Of a DNA stretch of 64,000 nt, positions 35,326 to 44,202 are shown in pieces. Numbering within the stretch: position 1 is the stretch's first letter; each line of letters begins with the position of its first letter. The stretch lies in assembly GCF_916715725.1 (NCBI RefSeq), contig NZ_CAKAPD010000006.1, positions 1 through 64,000 on the forward strand, given 5' to 3'. The stretch comes from an uncultured Rothia sp. GTDB lineage: Bacteria > Actinomycetota > Actinomycetes > Actinomycetales > Micrococcaceae. The translations under genes were made by a program, and so were the position numbers. A model generated the notes under the pieces. It made no database searches. It saw nothing but the letters and a program-made list of their open reading frames with translations, and was not told where the DNA came from.

Positions 35326-35604
35326 TCCTTCGTTACTGTGTTATTCACCACTGTAGCAGTTGAACGAAACTATCGAAAGAAAGTTAAGAAGCGCAGTTAA
35401 TTCGCATCTACGGTGCATAAAATTCAAATGAATAATTATTAACTCTTTAGATAGCATTTGATGTCATTTATTGTACATTAACTGCATGCCTGGAGTCGGT
35501 ATTCCACCACCGTCCGCCCCGGGGTTCCCACGAACAAACCCAAATATGACAAACAAAGCACACCCCAAGCCCACCGCGGGCAAGGCGAGTACACTGGATA
35601 GGAT

Positions 35605-38600
35605 ATGTCTGAGCAGAAATCCACGAAGAAACACGCAGATACTTCTAAGGCCCCCCGCACCGCCCCCACCATGGCGAGCATGGCCGCCGCAATCCATGCG
35701 GCAAAGGTACGATCCTCCGAAAAAACCGGCGAAAAAGCCGCTGGCAAAACCGCAGATAAAACTACTGAGAACAACGCGGTAAAAAACGGCGCCCCGAAGA
35801 AGGGTGCACAGAAGAACAGCGCCCAGAAGAATAACGCAGACCGCAAGAACTCCTCCCGCGGCGCCTCCGAACGCAACTCCAACGTCTCCCGCTCCAACCG
35901 ACGCGCAGGCGCCAACAACCGCGCCCGCAAGCAGGGCAACCTGCAGGGTAACCAGCAGGGCGACAACAAGAGCAACCAGCAGAACCGCCCGGCACCGCGC
36001 CGCTACGAACCGCTCATCCCCGAGGTCATCACCTACCCCGAAGAGCTACCCGTCAGCGAACGCCGCGAAGACATCATGAACGCGATCCGCGACAACCAGG
36101 TCGTCATCATCGCGGGTGAAACCGGCTCCGGTAAGACCACCCAGATCCCCAAAATGTGTCTCGACCTGGGCCTGGGGGAGAAGGGCCTCATCGGCCACAC
36201 CCAGCCGCGCCGCCTCGCCGCACGCTCCGTCGCCGAACGCATCGCCGAAGAACTCGGCCAGAAAATCGGCGAAACCGTCGGCTACCAGGTGCGATTCACC
36301 TCCGAAGTGGGCGAACACAGCGCTATCAAGCTCATGACCGACGGCATTCTGCTCGCCGAGATCCAGAACGACAAGCTGCTGCGCCGCTACTCCACCCTCA
36401 TCATTGACGAAGCGCACGAACGCAGCCTGAACATTGACTTCATCCTCGGCTACCTCAAGCGCATCCTGCCGCAGCGCCCGGATCTGAAGGTCATTATCAC
36501 CTCCGCGACCATCGACCCGGAGCGTTTCGCGCGCCACTTCTCCCCCAGCTACGTGCCGGGCAAGGGCATCGTCGACGAAAGCCTCAGCGCCGAAGAACGC
36601 AAAATCGCCGAAGCGATCCTGCCCGACGACGCGCCGCCCATCATTGAGGTGTCCGGCCGAACCTACCCCGTGGAAATCCGTTACCGCCCGCTCGACGAGG
36701 AAGACTACCTCAGCGACGACGAAATCGAAGACGACCACGACCCCACCGACGGCATTCTCGAAGCCATCAAGGAACTCTCCAAGGAAGCGCCCGGCGACAT
36801 CCTTATCTTCTTCTCCGGCGAACGCGAAATCCGCGACGCCAAGGACGCCATTGAGGCAATGGTTCTCAAGTCGCCGCGCCTGAACTACGAAGTGCTGCCC
36901 CTGTACGCGCGCCTCTCGCTCGCAGAGCAGCACCGCGTGTTCTCCCCCGGATCTCGCCCGCGCATCGTGCTTGCCACGAACGTTGCCGAAACCTCGCTGA
37001 CCGTGCCCGGCATCAAGTACGTCATCGACACCGGCACCGCCCGCATCTCGCGCTACTCCGCGCGCACCAAGGTTCAGCGTCTGCCCATCGAACGCATCTC
37101 GCAGGCCAGCGCCAACCAGCGTTCGGGCCGATGCGGCCGCGTCAGCGACGGCATCGCCATCCGCCTCTACTCCGAGGAAGACTTCAACTCACGCCCCGAG
37201 TTCACCGACCCCGAAATTCTGCGCACCAACCTCGCAGCCGTCATCCTGCAGATGATTGCAATCGGCGTGGTCCGCGAACCCGGCGACATCTCCCGCTTCC
37301 CGTTCGTGCAGCCGCCCGCATCCCGCGCTATCAACGACGGCGTGAACCTGCTACGCGAACTCGGCGCGCTCACCGAACGCCCCCGCCAGCCCCGCAAGGG
37401 CCGCGGCAATAGCGCAACCCTCACCGCCATCGGCCGAGCCATGGCGGCATTCCCCGTGGACCCGCGCCTCGCCCGCATAATCATCGAAGGCGGCCGCCGC
37501 AACTGCGCCAAGGAAATGATGGTGCTCGCCGCCGCCCTGACCATCCAGGACCCGCGCGAACGCCCCGCCGACGTGCGCGCCGAAGCAGACGCCATGCACG
37601 CCCGCTTCGTCGACGACACCTCCGACTTCTCCTCCTTCCTGCTGCTCTGGGACTACATCAACGAGCAGCAGGCGGCGCTGTCCTCCTCGCAGCTACGCAA
37701 AATGTGCCACCGCGAATACATCAACTACCTGCGCATCCGCGAATGGCAGGACCTCTTCGCGCAGCTGCGCGAAATGGGACGCACCGCCAACATTCACGCC
37801 AGCGGCGGCAGGGACATCAACGCCTCCGCCCACGAAATCGACATCCACAAGAGCCTGCTCTCCGGCCTGCTCTCGCACGTAGGCGTTAAAGAAGAACGCG
37901 AAAAGGACTCCAAGGGACGCAACCGCGGCCCCCGCGAATACCTCGGCGCACGCGGCACCAAGTTCGCGATCTTCCCCGGCTCCGGCCTGTTCAAAAAGAG
38001 CCCCGACTGGGTGCTCTCCGCCGAACTCGTCGAAACCTCCCGCCTGTGGGCGCGCACCAACGCCTCCATCGACCCGCAGTGGATCGAAGAAATCGGCAAG
38101 CACCTCATCAGCGTGCAATACTCCGAACCGCACTGGTCCCTCAGCTCCGGCGCGGCAGTCGCCTACGCCAAGGGCACCCTCTTCGGCCTGACCATCTACG
38201 CCGACCGCCCCGTACAGTACGCCCGCGTAGACGCCGCCGCAGCCCGCGAACTGTTCATCCAGTCCGCCCTCGTCGAAGGCCAATGGCACACCCAGCACAA
38301 GTTCTACCTGCGCAACCAGCGCGCCCTCGCCGAAGTCGAAGAACTCGAAGCACGCCTACGCCGCCGCGACCTGCGCGTAGACGACTCCGTACTCTTCGCC
38401 TTCTACGACGCACGCATCCCCGCCCACGTCACCGACGTGCGCGCCTTCGACAAGTGGTGGAAGCAGGCACGTCTCGAAGACGACAACTACCTGGACTTCA
38501 ACCCCGAAAAGCTCATCAACGAGGAAGCCGCCGACTACGACGACTCCCAGTTCCCCCGCCAGTGGGTGCAGCGCACCGACAGCGGCGAACTGACCCTCGA

Positions 38601-40137
38601 CCTGCGCTACGAATACGCCCCCACCGCCGGCATCGGAGGCGCCCGCACCGACGCCGCCAAGCGCGACGGCGTAGCAGTCCAGGTACCCATCCTCTTCCTC
38701 AACCAGCTGAGCCCCGAACCGTTCCGCTGGCAAATCCCCGGCCTGCGCCACGAACTCGTCACCGCACTCATCAAATCGCTCCCCAAGGCGATTCGACGCA
38801 ACTTCGTGCCCGCACCCGACGTAGCACGCGCCGCCTGCGCCGCCCTGGAAGAGGACTACTCCCCCGCCACCGACGAACTCATCCCCTCCCTCGCACTCGT
38901 ACTACGCCGCCTGCGCGGCGTCGTTGTCGAGCCCGAAGCCTTCAACTGGGACGCCGTGCCCGAACACCTGAAAATGGGATTCCAGGTGCGCAACGCACGC
39001 AACAAAATCCTCGGCGAAGGCAAGGACCTGCGCGCCCTGCAACAGCAGCTCCACAAGGAAATCCGCAGCGCCCTCGCCGACTCTCTCGGCGCATCCGACG
39101 ACACCATGGCAAAAATGGTGGCGCTCGCCCAGGGCGGCTCGGGCAACTCGGGTAGCTCCGCGGCTTCCGCCAAGAATGGCGCGAAAAACGCACAGGGCGG
39201 CACCACCCAGACGGCACAGCCGACCGACGCACACGGCTCTCAGGTACGCGAAATCAGCGGCCTCACCGAATTCCCCGCCGACCTCTTCCCCAACGGAGAA
39301 ATCCCCCGCAAGGTACAGCGCATCATCGCCACCCAGGCAGTCAACGGCTACCCCGCCCTCGTCGACGAAGAAACCAGCGTAGGCCTGCGCATCTTCCCCA
39401 CCGAAGCCGAACAGCTCCACGCCCAGCGCCGCGGCATCATCCGCCTGCTCCAACTGCAGGTGCCCTCGCCCGTACGCTACGTGAGCGAACACCTCTCCCA
39501 CAAGGAGAAAATCGTCTTCACGCAGAACCCGCACGGCTCCATCGACGAACTCATCCGCGACTGCACCGTCGCGGCACTCGACCACCTCGTGCCGCACACC
39601 CCCATCTTCACTCACACCGAATACAGCGAACTCTACGAGCACGTGCGTGCCGAACTCATCGAGACGGTCTTCGACGTCACCAAGCTCGTCGCCGAAATCC
39701 TCTCCGAAGCCACCGCGCTGAAGAAGGCAATCAAAAAGGCAACCTCGCTGACGACCATGCACGCCGTCTCCGACGTGAAGGCACAGATGGAGAACCTCGT
39801 CTACCCCGGATTCGTAGCGAAAACCGGCTACGACCAGCTGGTTCACATCCCCCGCTACCTCAAGGCCGCCCAGGTGCGCCTGACGAAGCTCGGACCGAAC
39901 CTGCACCGCGACAACCAACTCATGCTCACCGTGCAGGATCTGGAAGATTCCTACGATAACGCGGTCAAGTCGCTACCGGCAGGCACCATCGTGCCGGATG
40001 CGCTCCGCCGCGTGAACTGGATGATTGAGGAGCTGCGCGTCAGCTTCTTCGCCCAGGAGCTTGGTACCGCCTACACGGTGTCTGAGAAGCGCATTGCGAA
40101 GGCTCAGCGTGAGGCGCTGGACGCCATCAAGCGTTAA
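35605..40137 (+). CDS. hrpA: ATP-dependent RNA helicase HrpA (DEAH family)
   Basis: A 1510-residue DEAH-box helicase. Residues 1-140 are a Lys/Asn/Gln/Ala-rich disordered segment. The helicase core has GETGSGKT at about 171-178, DEAH at 268-271, SATIDPERFARHF and the QRSGRCGRV motif VI. The HA2/OB and long HrpA-specific C-terminal region (DUF3418-type) follow. In enterobacteria HrpA resolves stalled or colliding ribosomes; that role is likely conserved. Large size (usual 1300) comes from the N-terminus. A terminator follows at 40289. Confidence 0.93.
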   Translation: MSEQKSTKKHADTSKAPRTAPTMASMAAAIHAAKVRSSEKTGEKAAGKTADKTTENNAVKNGAPKKGAQKNSAQKNNADRKNSSRGASERNSNVSRSNRRAGANNRARKQGNLQGNQQGDNKSNQQNRPAPRRYEPLIPEVITYPEELPVSERREDIMNAIRDNQVVIIAGETGSGKTTQIPKMCLDLGLGEKGLIGHTQPRRLAARSVAERIAEELGQKIGETVGYQVRFTSEVGEHSAIKLMTDGILLAEIQNDKLLRRYSTLIIDEAHERSLNIDFILGYLKRILPQRPDLKVIITSATIDPERFARHFSPSYVPGKGIVDESLSAEERKIAEAILPDDAPPIIEVSGRTYPVEIRYRPLDEEDYLSDDEIEDDHDPTDGILEAIKELSKEAPGDILIFFSGEREIRDAKDAIEAMVLKSPRLNYEVLPLYARLSLAEQHRVFSPGSRPRIVLATNVAETSLTVPGIKYVIDTGTARISRYSARTKVQRLPIERISQASANQRSGRCGRVSDGIAIRLYSEEDFNSRPEFTDPEILRTNLAAVILQMIAIGVVREPGDISRFPFVQPPASRAINDGVNLLRELGALTERPRQPRKGRGNSATLTAIGRAMAAFPVDPRLARIIIEGGRRNCAKEMMVLAAALTIQDPRERPADVRAEADAMHARFVDDTSDFSSFLLLWDYINEQQAALSSSQLRKMCHREYINYLRIREWQDLFAQLREMGRTANIHASGGRDINASAHEIDIHKSLLSGLLSHVGVKEEREKDSKGRNRGPREYLGARGTKFAIFPGSGLFKKSPDWVLSAELVETSRLWARTNASIDPQWIEEIGKHLISVQYSEPHWSLSSGAAVAYAKGTLFGLTIYADRPVQYARVDAAAARELFIQSALVEGQWHTQHKFYLRNQRALAEVEELEARLRRRDLRVDDSVLFAFYDARIPAHVTDVRAFDKWWKQARLEDDNYLDFNPEKLINEEAADYDDSQFPRQWVQRTDSGELTLDLRYEYAPTAGIGGARTDAAKRDGVAVQVPILFLNQLSPEPFRWQIPGLRHELVTALIKSLPKAIRRNFVPAPDVARAACAALEEDYSPATDELIPSLALVLRRLRGVVVEPEAFNWDAVPEHLKMGFQVRNARNKILGEGKDLRALQQQLHKEIRSALADSLGASDDTMAKMVALAQGGSGNSGSSAASAKNGAKNAQGGTTQTAQPTDAHGSQVREISGLTEFPADLFPNGEIPRKVQRIIATQAVNGYPALVDEETSVGLRIFPTEAEQLHAQRRGIIRLLQLQVPSPVRYVSEHLSHKEKIVFTQNPHGSIDELIRDCTVAALDHLVPHTPIFTHTEYSELYEHVRAELIETVFDVTKLVAEILSEATALKKAIKKATSLTTMHAVSDVKAQMENLVYPGFVAKTGYDQLVHIPRYLKAAQVRLTKLGPNLHRDNQLMLTVQDLEDSYDNAVKSLPAGTIVPDALRRVNWMIEELRVSFFAQELGTAYTVSEKRIAKAQREALDAIKR

Positions 40138-40158
40138 TTCCGGGAATACGGTTTAGTT

Positions 40159-40253
40159 GCGGATAGCGGTGCTCGTCCTCGCTCCTACAGGGGCACCCGC
40201 CCTCGCAGAGCTCGGGCACCCTGATGTCGCTACGGACGACACCGCCTGTCCGC
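40159..40253 (-). repeat. structured repeat, copy C (opposite orientation)
   Basis: The core (about 40176-40234) aligns with the reverse complement of the two copies near 43.1-43.4 kb, sharing CAGGGG-ACCCGCCCTCGC and CGGGCACCCTGA blocks. Its flanks pair with each other: GCGGATAG-CGGTG (40159-40171) with CACCGCCTGTCCGC (40240-40253). The core is conserved between copies, while the flanks differ and remain self-complementary. Confidence 0.65.
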
Positions 40254-40288
40254 GGTAGGTTCCCGCCTCAGCTTGCGCTGTGAACAGC

Positions 40289-40327
40289 AAAGAGCCCCCA
40301 CACGATCACCTCGTGTGGGGGCTCTTT
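40289..40327. terminator. bidirectional Rho-independent terminator
   Basis: Perfect 17-bp stem: 40289-40305 with 40311-40327, loop TCACC, with AAA/TTT at the stem ends on both strands. It serves hrpA and the convergent secreted-protein gene. Confidence 0.9.
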
Positions 40328-40365
40328 CATCTCTGTGGTTTTCGGTGCCCGGCGGGTCGGCAAGC

Positions 40366-40414
40366 ATGCACTTCCTCCGCTCCTGCAGGGGCACCCGCCG
40401 CGCCCGGAAGGCAT
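40366..40414 (-). repeat. structured repeat, copy D (shortened)
   Basis: TTCCTCCGC...CAGGGGCACCCGCC (40371-40399) matches the end of the repeat core in the same orientation as copy C. The outer pairing is ATGCACTTCC (40366-40375) with GGAAGGCAT (40406-40414). The middle of the core is missing. Confidence 0.55.
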
Positions 40415-40455
40415 AGCCGCCTCCATCCGCGAATTGGCAAGAGCAACCAGGACGG

Positions 40456-41823
40456 TTAGGCAGCCGCCTCACAGAAAGTCACCGTCACCGAACCGTTACC
40501 GCGCTCGCGCATCCACTGCGGCGCGTTCTCAGCCGAAACGATGGAGCCATCAGTCACGGACGGTGCAATGTACGAGCCGCCCGCGCCACCAGCGCCGCCC
40601 TGCATCGTGTAGCCGAGGCCCTGACGCACACCGGTCGGGCTGTTCAGCCACTTCTGAGTCAGCACAATCGAGGAGACAGACTGCGCCGCACCGGAACCGC
40701 CGCCGCCGTAGCCCGCGCCACCGCCGCCGGAAACCACGGACTGGTAGCCGTTGAAGTTCTGCGCATACGCGCCCTCGTCGGTGTAGACGTCCAAGTCCCA
40801 GCTGCGGTCCTCGTAGGTGCCCTTCTCGTGCACGCTGGCGGGGTTCTCGTCGAGCTGGTAGGAGTACGCGCCCGCGCCGTCGCCGCCGTTGCCCGCGAAG
40901 CCGCTCGTGCCTGCGTTGCCGGCCGTGAACTGGCTGAACAGTACCTGGTTGTTGGTGGTCTCGAAACCGATGATGGGGCCGCTTGCCGGCAGGGTGCCTG
41001 CCGCGCCGCCTGCACCGCCTACGCCCGCTGCGCCGCCGGAACCGGAGTTGTAGGTCAGCACCTTGGAGCGTTCAGCCTTGTAGATTTCGTAGCCGGGGGT
41101 ACCGTTGGAGCCTGCCACTGCGGAGGCGCTACCCGCCGCGTCGAACTGCGGGGATGCATCCGAGCCGAGGGCCGCCACGCCTGCGTCAATCTGGCCGTCG
41201 AGGTTGGAGTACCAGGGGTCCGCGTAGGACACGCCGGAGCTGGTCATACCCGCGCCACCACCGCCGCCTGCAACCGCTACCACGGTGCCGTCAACGAGCA
41301 GTGCCGAGGATCCGCCACCGGATGCGGCGTAGACCTGGCTCTTGGAGTTTGCCGGGTCAGCGTACTTTGCGTCGACCTGCGCGGTGACGTTGGCGGGGAT
41401 GGTGTAGGCGGGTACGGAGCCGCCGTTGCCGTAGCCTTCACCACCGGCGGTGGGGGTGAGGGAACCGTCGCCGATGCCGCCTGCGGCAGCCACGATCTGC
41501 ACGGTGGAGCCGGGGGTGACGGGGATGATGCCGGTGACCTTCGCGCCGGAGCCGGCGGGGGTCATGCGGTTGTTGGTGCCGCCCGCGCCGCCGACCAGCT
41601 CGAAGCGGAGCTTATAGACGTTGTTGGGGACGGCGAAGCTCTGCACGGTCTTGGCGCCTTCGTCGGTGCCGGAGATGCTGTACGCCGGGTTTGCCGCCAG
41701 GATGCAGTCGTTGGTGGCGGCGACGGATGCCGCGTAGGAGGGGATGGTTGCCGAGGCTGCGACGACCGGTGCCGCCCAGGCTGCGCCAGCGACGAGCTTG
41801 CGGCGGGTCAGGGAAGTAGACAT
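40456..41823 (-). CDS. Tat-exported glycine-rich protein
   Basis: A 455-residue secreted protein. The N-terminus is a twin-arginine signal: LTRRKLVAGAAW followed by a hydrophobic Ala-rich stretch and a likely cleavage near PSYAAS (about 28-33). The mature part is rich in Gly, Ala and Ser with many GGAGG and GGGG runs and a C-terminal VTVTFCEAAA end. Similar Gly-rich surface proteins exist in actinobacteria, but no catalytic domain is recognisable. AAAGGGCATACC precedes the ATG. Export in folded form suggests cofactor binding or fast folding; its role is unknown. Confidence 0.7.
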   Translation of the reverse strand: MSTSLTRRKLVAGAAWAAPVVAASATIPSYAASVAATNDCILAANPAYSISGTDEGAKTVQSFAVPNNVYKLRFELVGGAGGTNNRMTPAGSGAKVTGIIPVTPGSTVQIVAAAGGIGDGSLTPTAGGEGYGNGGSVPAYTIPANVTAQVDAKYADPANSKSQVYAASGGGSSALLVDGTVVAVAGGGGGAGMTSSGVSYADPWYSNLDGQIDAGVAALGSDASPQFDAAGSASAVAGSNGTPGYEIYKAERSKVLTYNSGSGGAAGVGGAGGAAGTLPASGPIIGFETTNNQVLFSQFTAGNAGTSGFAGNGGDGAGAYSYQLDENPASVHEKGTYEDRSWDLDVYTDEGAYAQNFNGYQSVVSGGGGAGYGGGGSGAAQSVSSIVLTQKWLNSPTGVRQGLGYTMQGGAGGAGGSYIAPSVTDGSIVSAENAPQWMRERGNGSVTVTFCEAAA

Positions 41824-41986
41824 GGTATGCCCTTTATTCAGGTGGGGTGATGTGTTTGCGGCGCGACTTTATTTGAAACCAGGCGAGCCTCGATTTGCTT
41901 GCTGTGGAAAGAAAATCAACGCCGAGGAAAAGAATACCCTTAACCTCAGCCTTAACGTAAATTTCACTGATTATCACTCAGTGGGT

Positions 41987-42979
41987 CTATGCGAGCCGCA
42001 GGTTCCGCCCGCGCACGCAACGCCAGCAGAGGGTCTGCAGGTTTTCGGGTTCGTTGTTGCCGCCTTCGGACAACGGCACCTTGTGGACGACCTCCAGGAT
42101 GAGGATTCGTTCACGCATGATGGAGTTGCCGCATCCGGGATTTTGGCAGGTGTAGTTGTCGCGCTCTTTGATGCGTTGGCGCAGCTGGGCGGTCATGAGG
42201 GTGCGTTTGCCGCCTTCGGGCCATGCCCAGCGTATTTTGCGTTCGAGGGTTTCGGAGAGCGCGTCGAGGGTTGGGGTGTCGAGGGTGACGGTGACGGCGC
42301 GGTTTTCTTTGCCGTTGATTGAGGTGTATTCGAAGCGATAGACGGGGTATGGCACGGTCAGCCCTACGTGGCAGACGTTGAGTTTGTCCCAGAACTCGTC
42401 GGCATAGTGCTTGGTGATGAATTGGGGCGGGTTGATGTGTGCGAGCATGTCGTCTTCGCGGCGTCGCACGTTGTCGACGGCGGTTTCTAGACGCGCGATA
42501 TCGTCGGAGAGGCGCTGCACGTCTTTGAGGGTTTGCAGGTCGGCTTCGATGTGGAAGTATTTGGTGAGGCTGCCGATGGGGTCCCGTTCGGCTTCGAGGA
42601 CGACCTGTTTTGAAGAGTTGTAGACGTGCGGGTGGCGTTCTTCGGGTTTCTTCCGCAGCAGCGTCTGCCAGGTTTTGGGTTGTTGAACTTCGACGGTGGC
42701 GAGGTGGCTGTACATGCCGTTGGTGGAGGCGCCGAGTTCGTAGATTCCGCGAGTATAGATGTCGTGTACGTAGCTGGCGACTTCGTTGTATTCGCTGGCG
42801 AGTGTGGCGGTGCGTTGGCGGTGCGTCTGGAATTCGGGGGTTGCGAAGTACCGGTTTTTGCGGATGGTCAGGACAATGCCCACGATGAGCACGATGATGG
42901 CGGCGCCGAGGATGACGTACCAGAGGGAGAAGGCGAGGCATACGGCGAAGAAGATGCCGAGCCCTTTGAGGAATTTCAT
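41987..42979 (-). CDS. membrane-anchored HNH endonuclease-like protein
   Basis: A 330-residue protein. Residues 7-40 form one or two closely spaced membrane helices, then a basic turn (RKNRYF). The middle is helical and charged with no known domain. The C-terminal 50 residues are an HNH module: a CQNPGC zinc knuckle, EVVHKVPLSEGG with the metal-binding His, NLQTLC and a second CWRC knuckle. The usual Asp before the His is Val here. A membrane-bound HNH protein could be a defence nuclease acting on incoming DNA; this is an inference. Confidence 0.7.
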   Translation of the reverse strand: MKFLKGLGIFFAVCLAFSLWYVILGAAIIVLIVGIVLTIRKNRYFATPEFQTHRQRTATLASEYNEVASYVHDIYTRGIYELGASTNGMYSHLATVEVQQPKTWQTLLRKKPEERHPHVYNSSKQVVLEAERDPIGSLTKYFHIEADLQTLKDVQRLSDDIARLETAVDNVRRREDDMLAHINPPQFITKHYADEFWDKLNVCHVGLTVPYPVYRFEYTSINGKENRAVTVTLDTPTLDALSETLERKIRWAWPEGGKRTLMTAQLRQRIKERDNYTCQNPGCGNSIMRERILILEVVHKVPLSEGGNNEPENLQTLCWRCVRGRNLRLA

Positions 42980-43092
42980 GGGTGTTCCTTTGTGATACGG
43001 CGGTGTATCTGTGAGTGTAGATTTCCTCCATTAGGGTATCGGAGGTATTCGCGGCGTGCAAAGCATTTGGTCATGTCAGAGAGCGTTTGACT

Positions 43093-43215
43093 GCTGGCTA
43101 CACCTTCCGGATGCGCCCTCAGGGTGCCCGAAGCGAAGCGAGGGCGGGTCCCCTGCGACGGCGCGGAGGAAGTGTGTAGGCGCGAGCCTCACGAAACAGG
43201 CTCGGCGGAGCCAGC
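43093..43215 (+). repeat. structured repeat, copy A
   Basis: The 67-nt core (43105-43171) matches copy B at 64 of 67 positions. Flanks fold back: GCTGGCT (43093-43099) with AGCCAGC (43209-43215), and CTACACC before the core with GTGTGTAG after it. A side hairpin CGAGCCT/AGGCTCG (43183-43204) lies inside. The core itself contains GCCCTC/GAGGGC. Confidence 0.7.
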
Positions 43216-43318
43216 AAAAGATTGAGAAGGCGGCAACCCCTCCCCCTTAAGTTCGTTATGCCGGTATCGCGCACGCAAGCCCCGCGCTTACGGAACTGGA
43301 GCTGAGTGTTTTACATGC

Positions 43319-43462
43319 GAGGCGGAGGGGGTGTCCTCCGCTGTGACATCAGGGTGCGGAGCGGTGCACGTATTTTCCGGAAGCGCCCTCAGGGTGCCCG
43401 AAGCGGAGCGAGGGCGGGTTCCCTGCGACGGCGCGGAGGAAACATACGGAGCGCCGCCTCCA
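43319..43462 (+). repeat. structured repeat, copy B
   Basis: The 67-nt core (43375-43441) is 270 bp downstream of copy A in the same orientation. Its flanks differ from those of copy A but again pair: CGTATT before with AACATACG after, and GAGGCGG (about 43319-43325) with CCGCCTC further out. A side hairpin CTCCGC/GCGGAG lies on the left (about 43335-43361). Confidence 0.7.
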
Positions 43463-43528
43463 GAACAAACACGAGTCAGCAGAGGAGCACCATTCCCTCC
43501 TAAACCAAAACCAAAAAGTTAAACACAA

Positions 43529-43559
43529 AAGCCCTGATTCCGAAGAATCAGGGCTTCAT
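43529..43559 (-). terminator. terminator of the tRNA-Gly/Cys/Val cluster
   Basis: AAGCCCTGATTC pairs with GAATCAGGGCTT around a short loop (about 43529-43557), directly beyond the tRNA-Val 3-prime end. On the minus strand it is followed by TTTGTGTTTAAC. Confidence 0.8.
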
Positions 43560-43562
43560 TTG

Positions 43563-43634
43563 TGCGCGATACTGGGATCGAACCAGTGACCTCTTCCGTG
43601 TCAGGGAAGCGCGCTACCGCTGCGCCAATCGCGC
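43563..43634 (-). tRNA. tRNA-Val (anticodon GAC)
   Basis: A 72-nt cloverleaf on the minus strand: acceptor GCGCGAT/ATCGCGC, D-stem GCGC, anticodon stem CTTCC/GGAAG around CTGACAC (anticodon GAC), T-arm ACTGG-TTCGATC-CCAGT, discriminator A. Last of a three-tRNA cluster. Confidence 0.95.
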
Positions 43635-43658
43635 TCACAAAACAGTTGTTTTGTTGCG

Positions 43659-43729
43659 AGGTGAGGACGGGATTCGAACCCGCGTACACGGCTTTGCAGG
43701 CCGCTGCCTAACCACTCGACCACCTCACC
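43659..43729 (-). tRNA. tRNA-Cys (anticodon GCA)
   Basis: A 71-nt cloverleaf on the minus strand: acceptor GGTGAGG/CCTCACC, anticodon stem GCGGC/GCCGT around CTGCAAA (anticodon GCA), T-arm GCGGG-TTCGAAT-CCCGT. The middle member of the cluster. Confidence 0.95.
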
Positions 43730-43776
43730 GCATACGCTCCACGAGGGAACGCGTTCGAACTCTTGGAGTCCTTACG

Positions 43777-43849
<73 letters not shown>

Positions 43850-44140
43850 ATATCAGCGTATTCAATTTGAATCATTCCGAGGAGTTTTTCGCTCCGTCGT
43901 GCTGACAGGTAAATACTATACGGGGTTTTTGAGTGTTTGCCAAATCCTCCACTAACCACCCTGTGTTCCGCGTGTTTCCGGGGCAGAACGGGGTATTTTG
44001 CCTCATTTTTGAGACATGTTGGCAAAATTTATTTTCATGGTGCCGGTCACATTTTCGGGTTTTTGGTATGGATACGATTCTGGTTGAGGTGAGGTCTAGG
44101 AGGGCGTCGCCCACAAGAAAATTCGATAGGGCACGGAAAA
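43850..44140. other. AT-rich gap between tRNA-Gly and glnE
   Basis: No gene is supported. The region has lower G+C than its flanks and holds the tRNA cluster promoter. A palindrome ATTCAA-T-TTGAAT lies directly beyond tRNA-Gly at about 43859-43871. -35/-10 boxes could not be fixed. Confidence 0.45.
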
Positions 44141-44176
44141 GAGGGGCGGGGAGCCACAATTGGTTCCCCGCCCCTC
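44141..44176 (-). terminator. Rho-independent terminator of glnE
   Basis: GAGGGGCGGGGAGCC (44141-44155) pairs with GGTTCCCCGCCCCTC (44162-44176, one G-U), followed on the minus strand by TTTTCC. It starts 26 bp after the glnE stop. Confidence 0.85.
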
Positions 44177-44202
44177 CCCTATGAAATCCGCGCCTGTGAT
44201 TT

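Larger units (their letters stand above)
42980..43562. other. 583-bp gap containing two structured repeats
   Basis: No gene is supported here; short plus-strand frames are produced by the repeats. It holds repeat copies A and B and a TCAGGGCTT-containing terminator-like hairpin near 43528-43560 (AAGCCCTGATTC / GAATCAGGGCTT), which lies just downstream of the minus-strand tRNA cluster. Confidence 0.6.

Noticed and set aside
43084..43500. Plus-strand short frames over repeat copies A and B
   Set aside because: The frames exist because the two copies are alike; they have no start signal and the nucleotide structure explains the conservation better.
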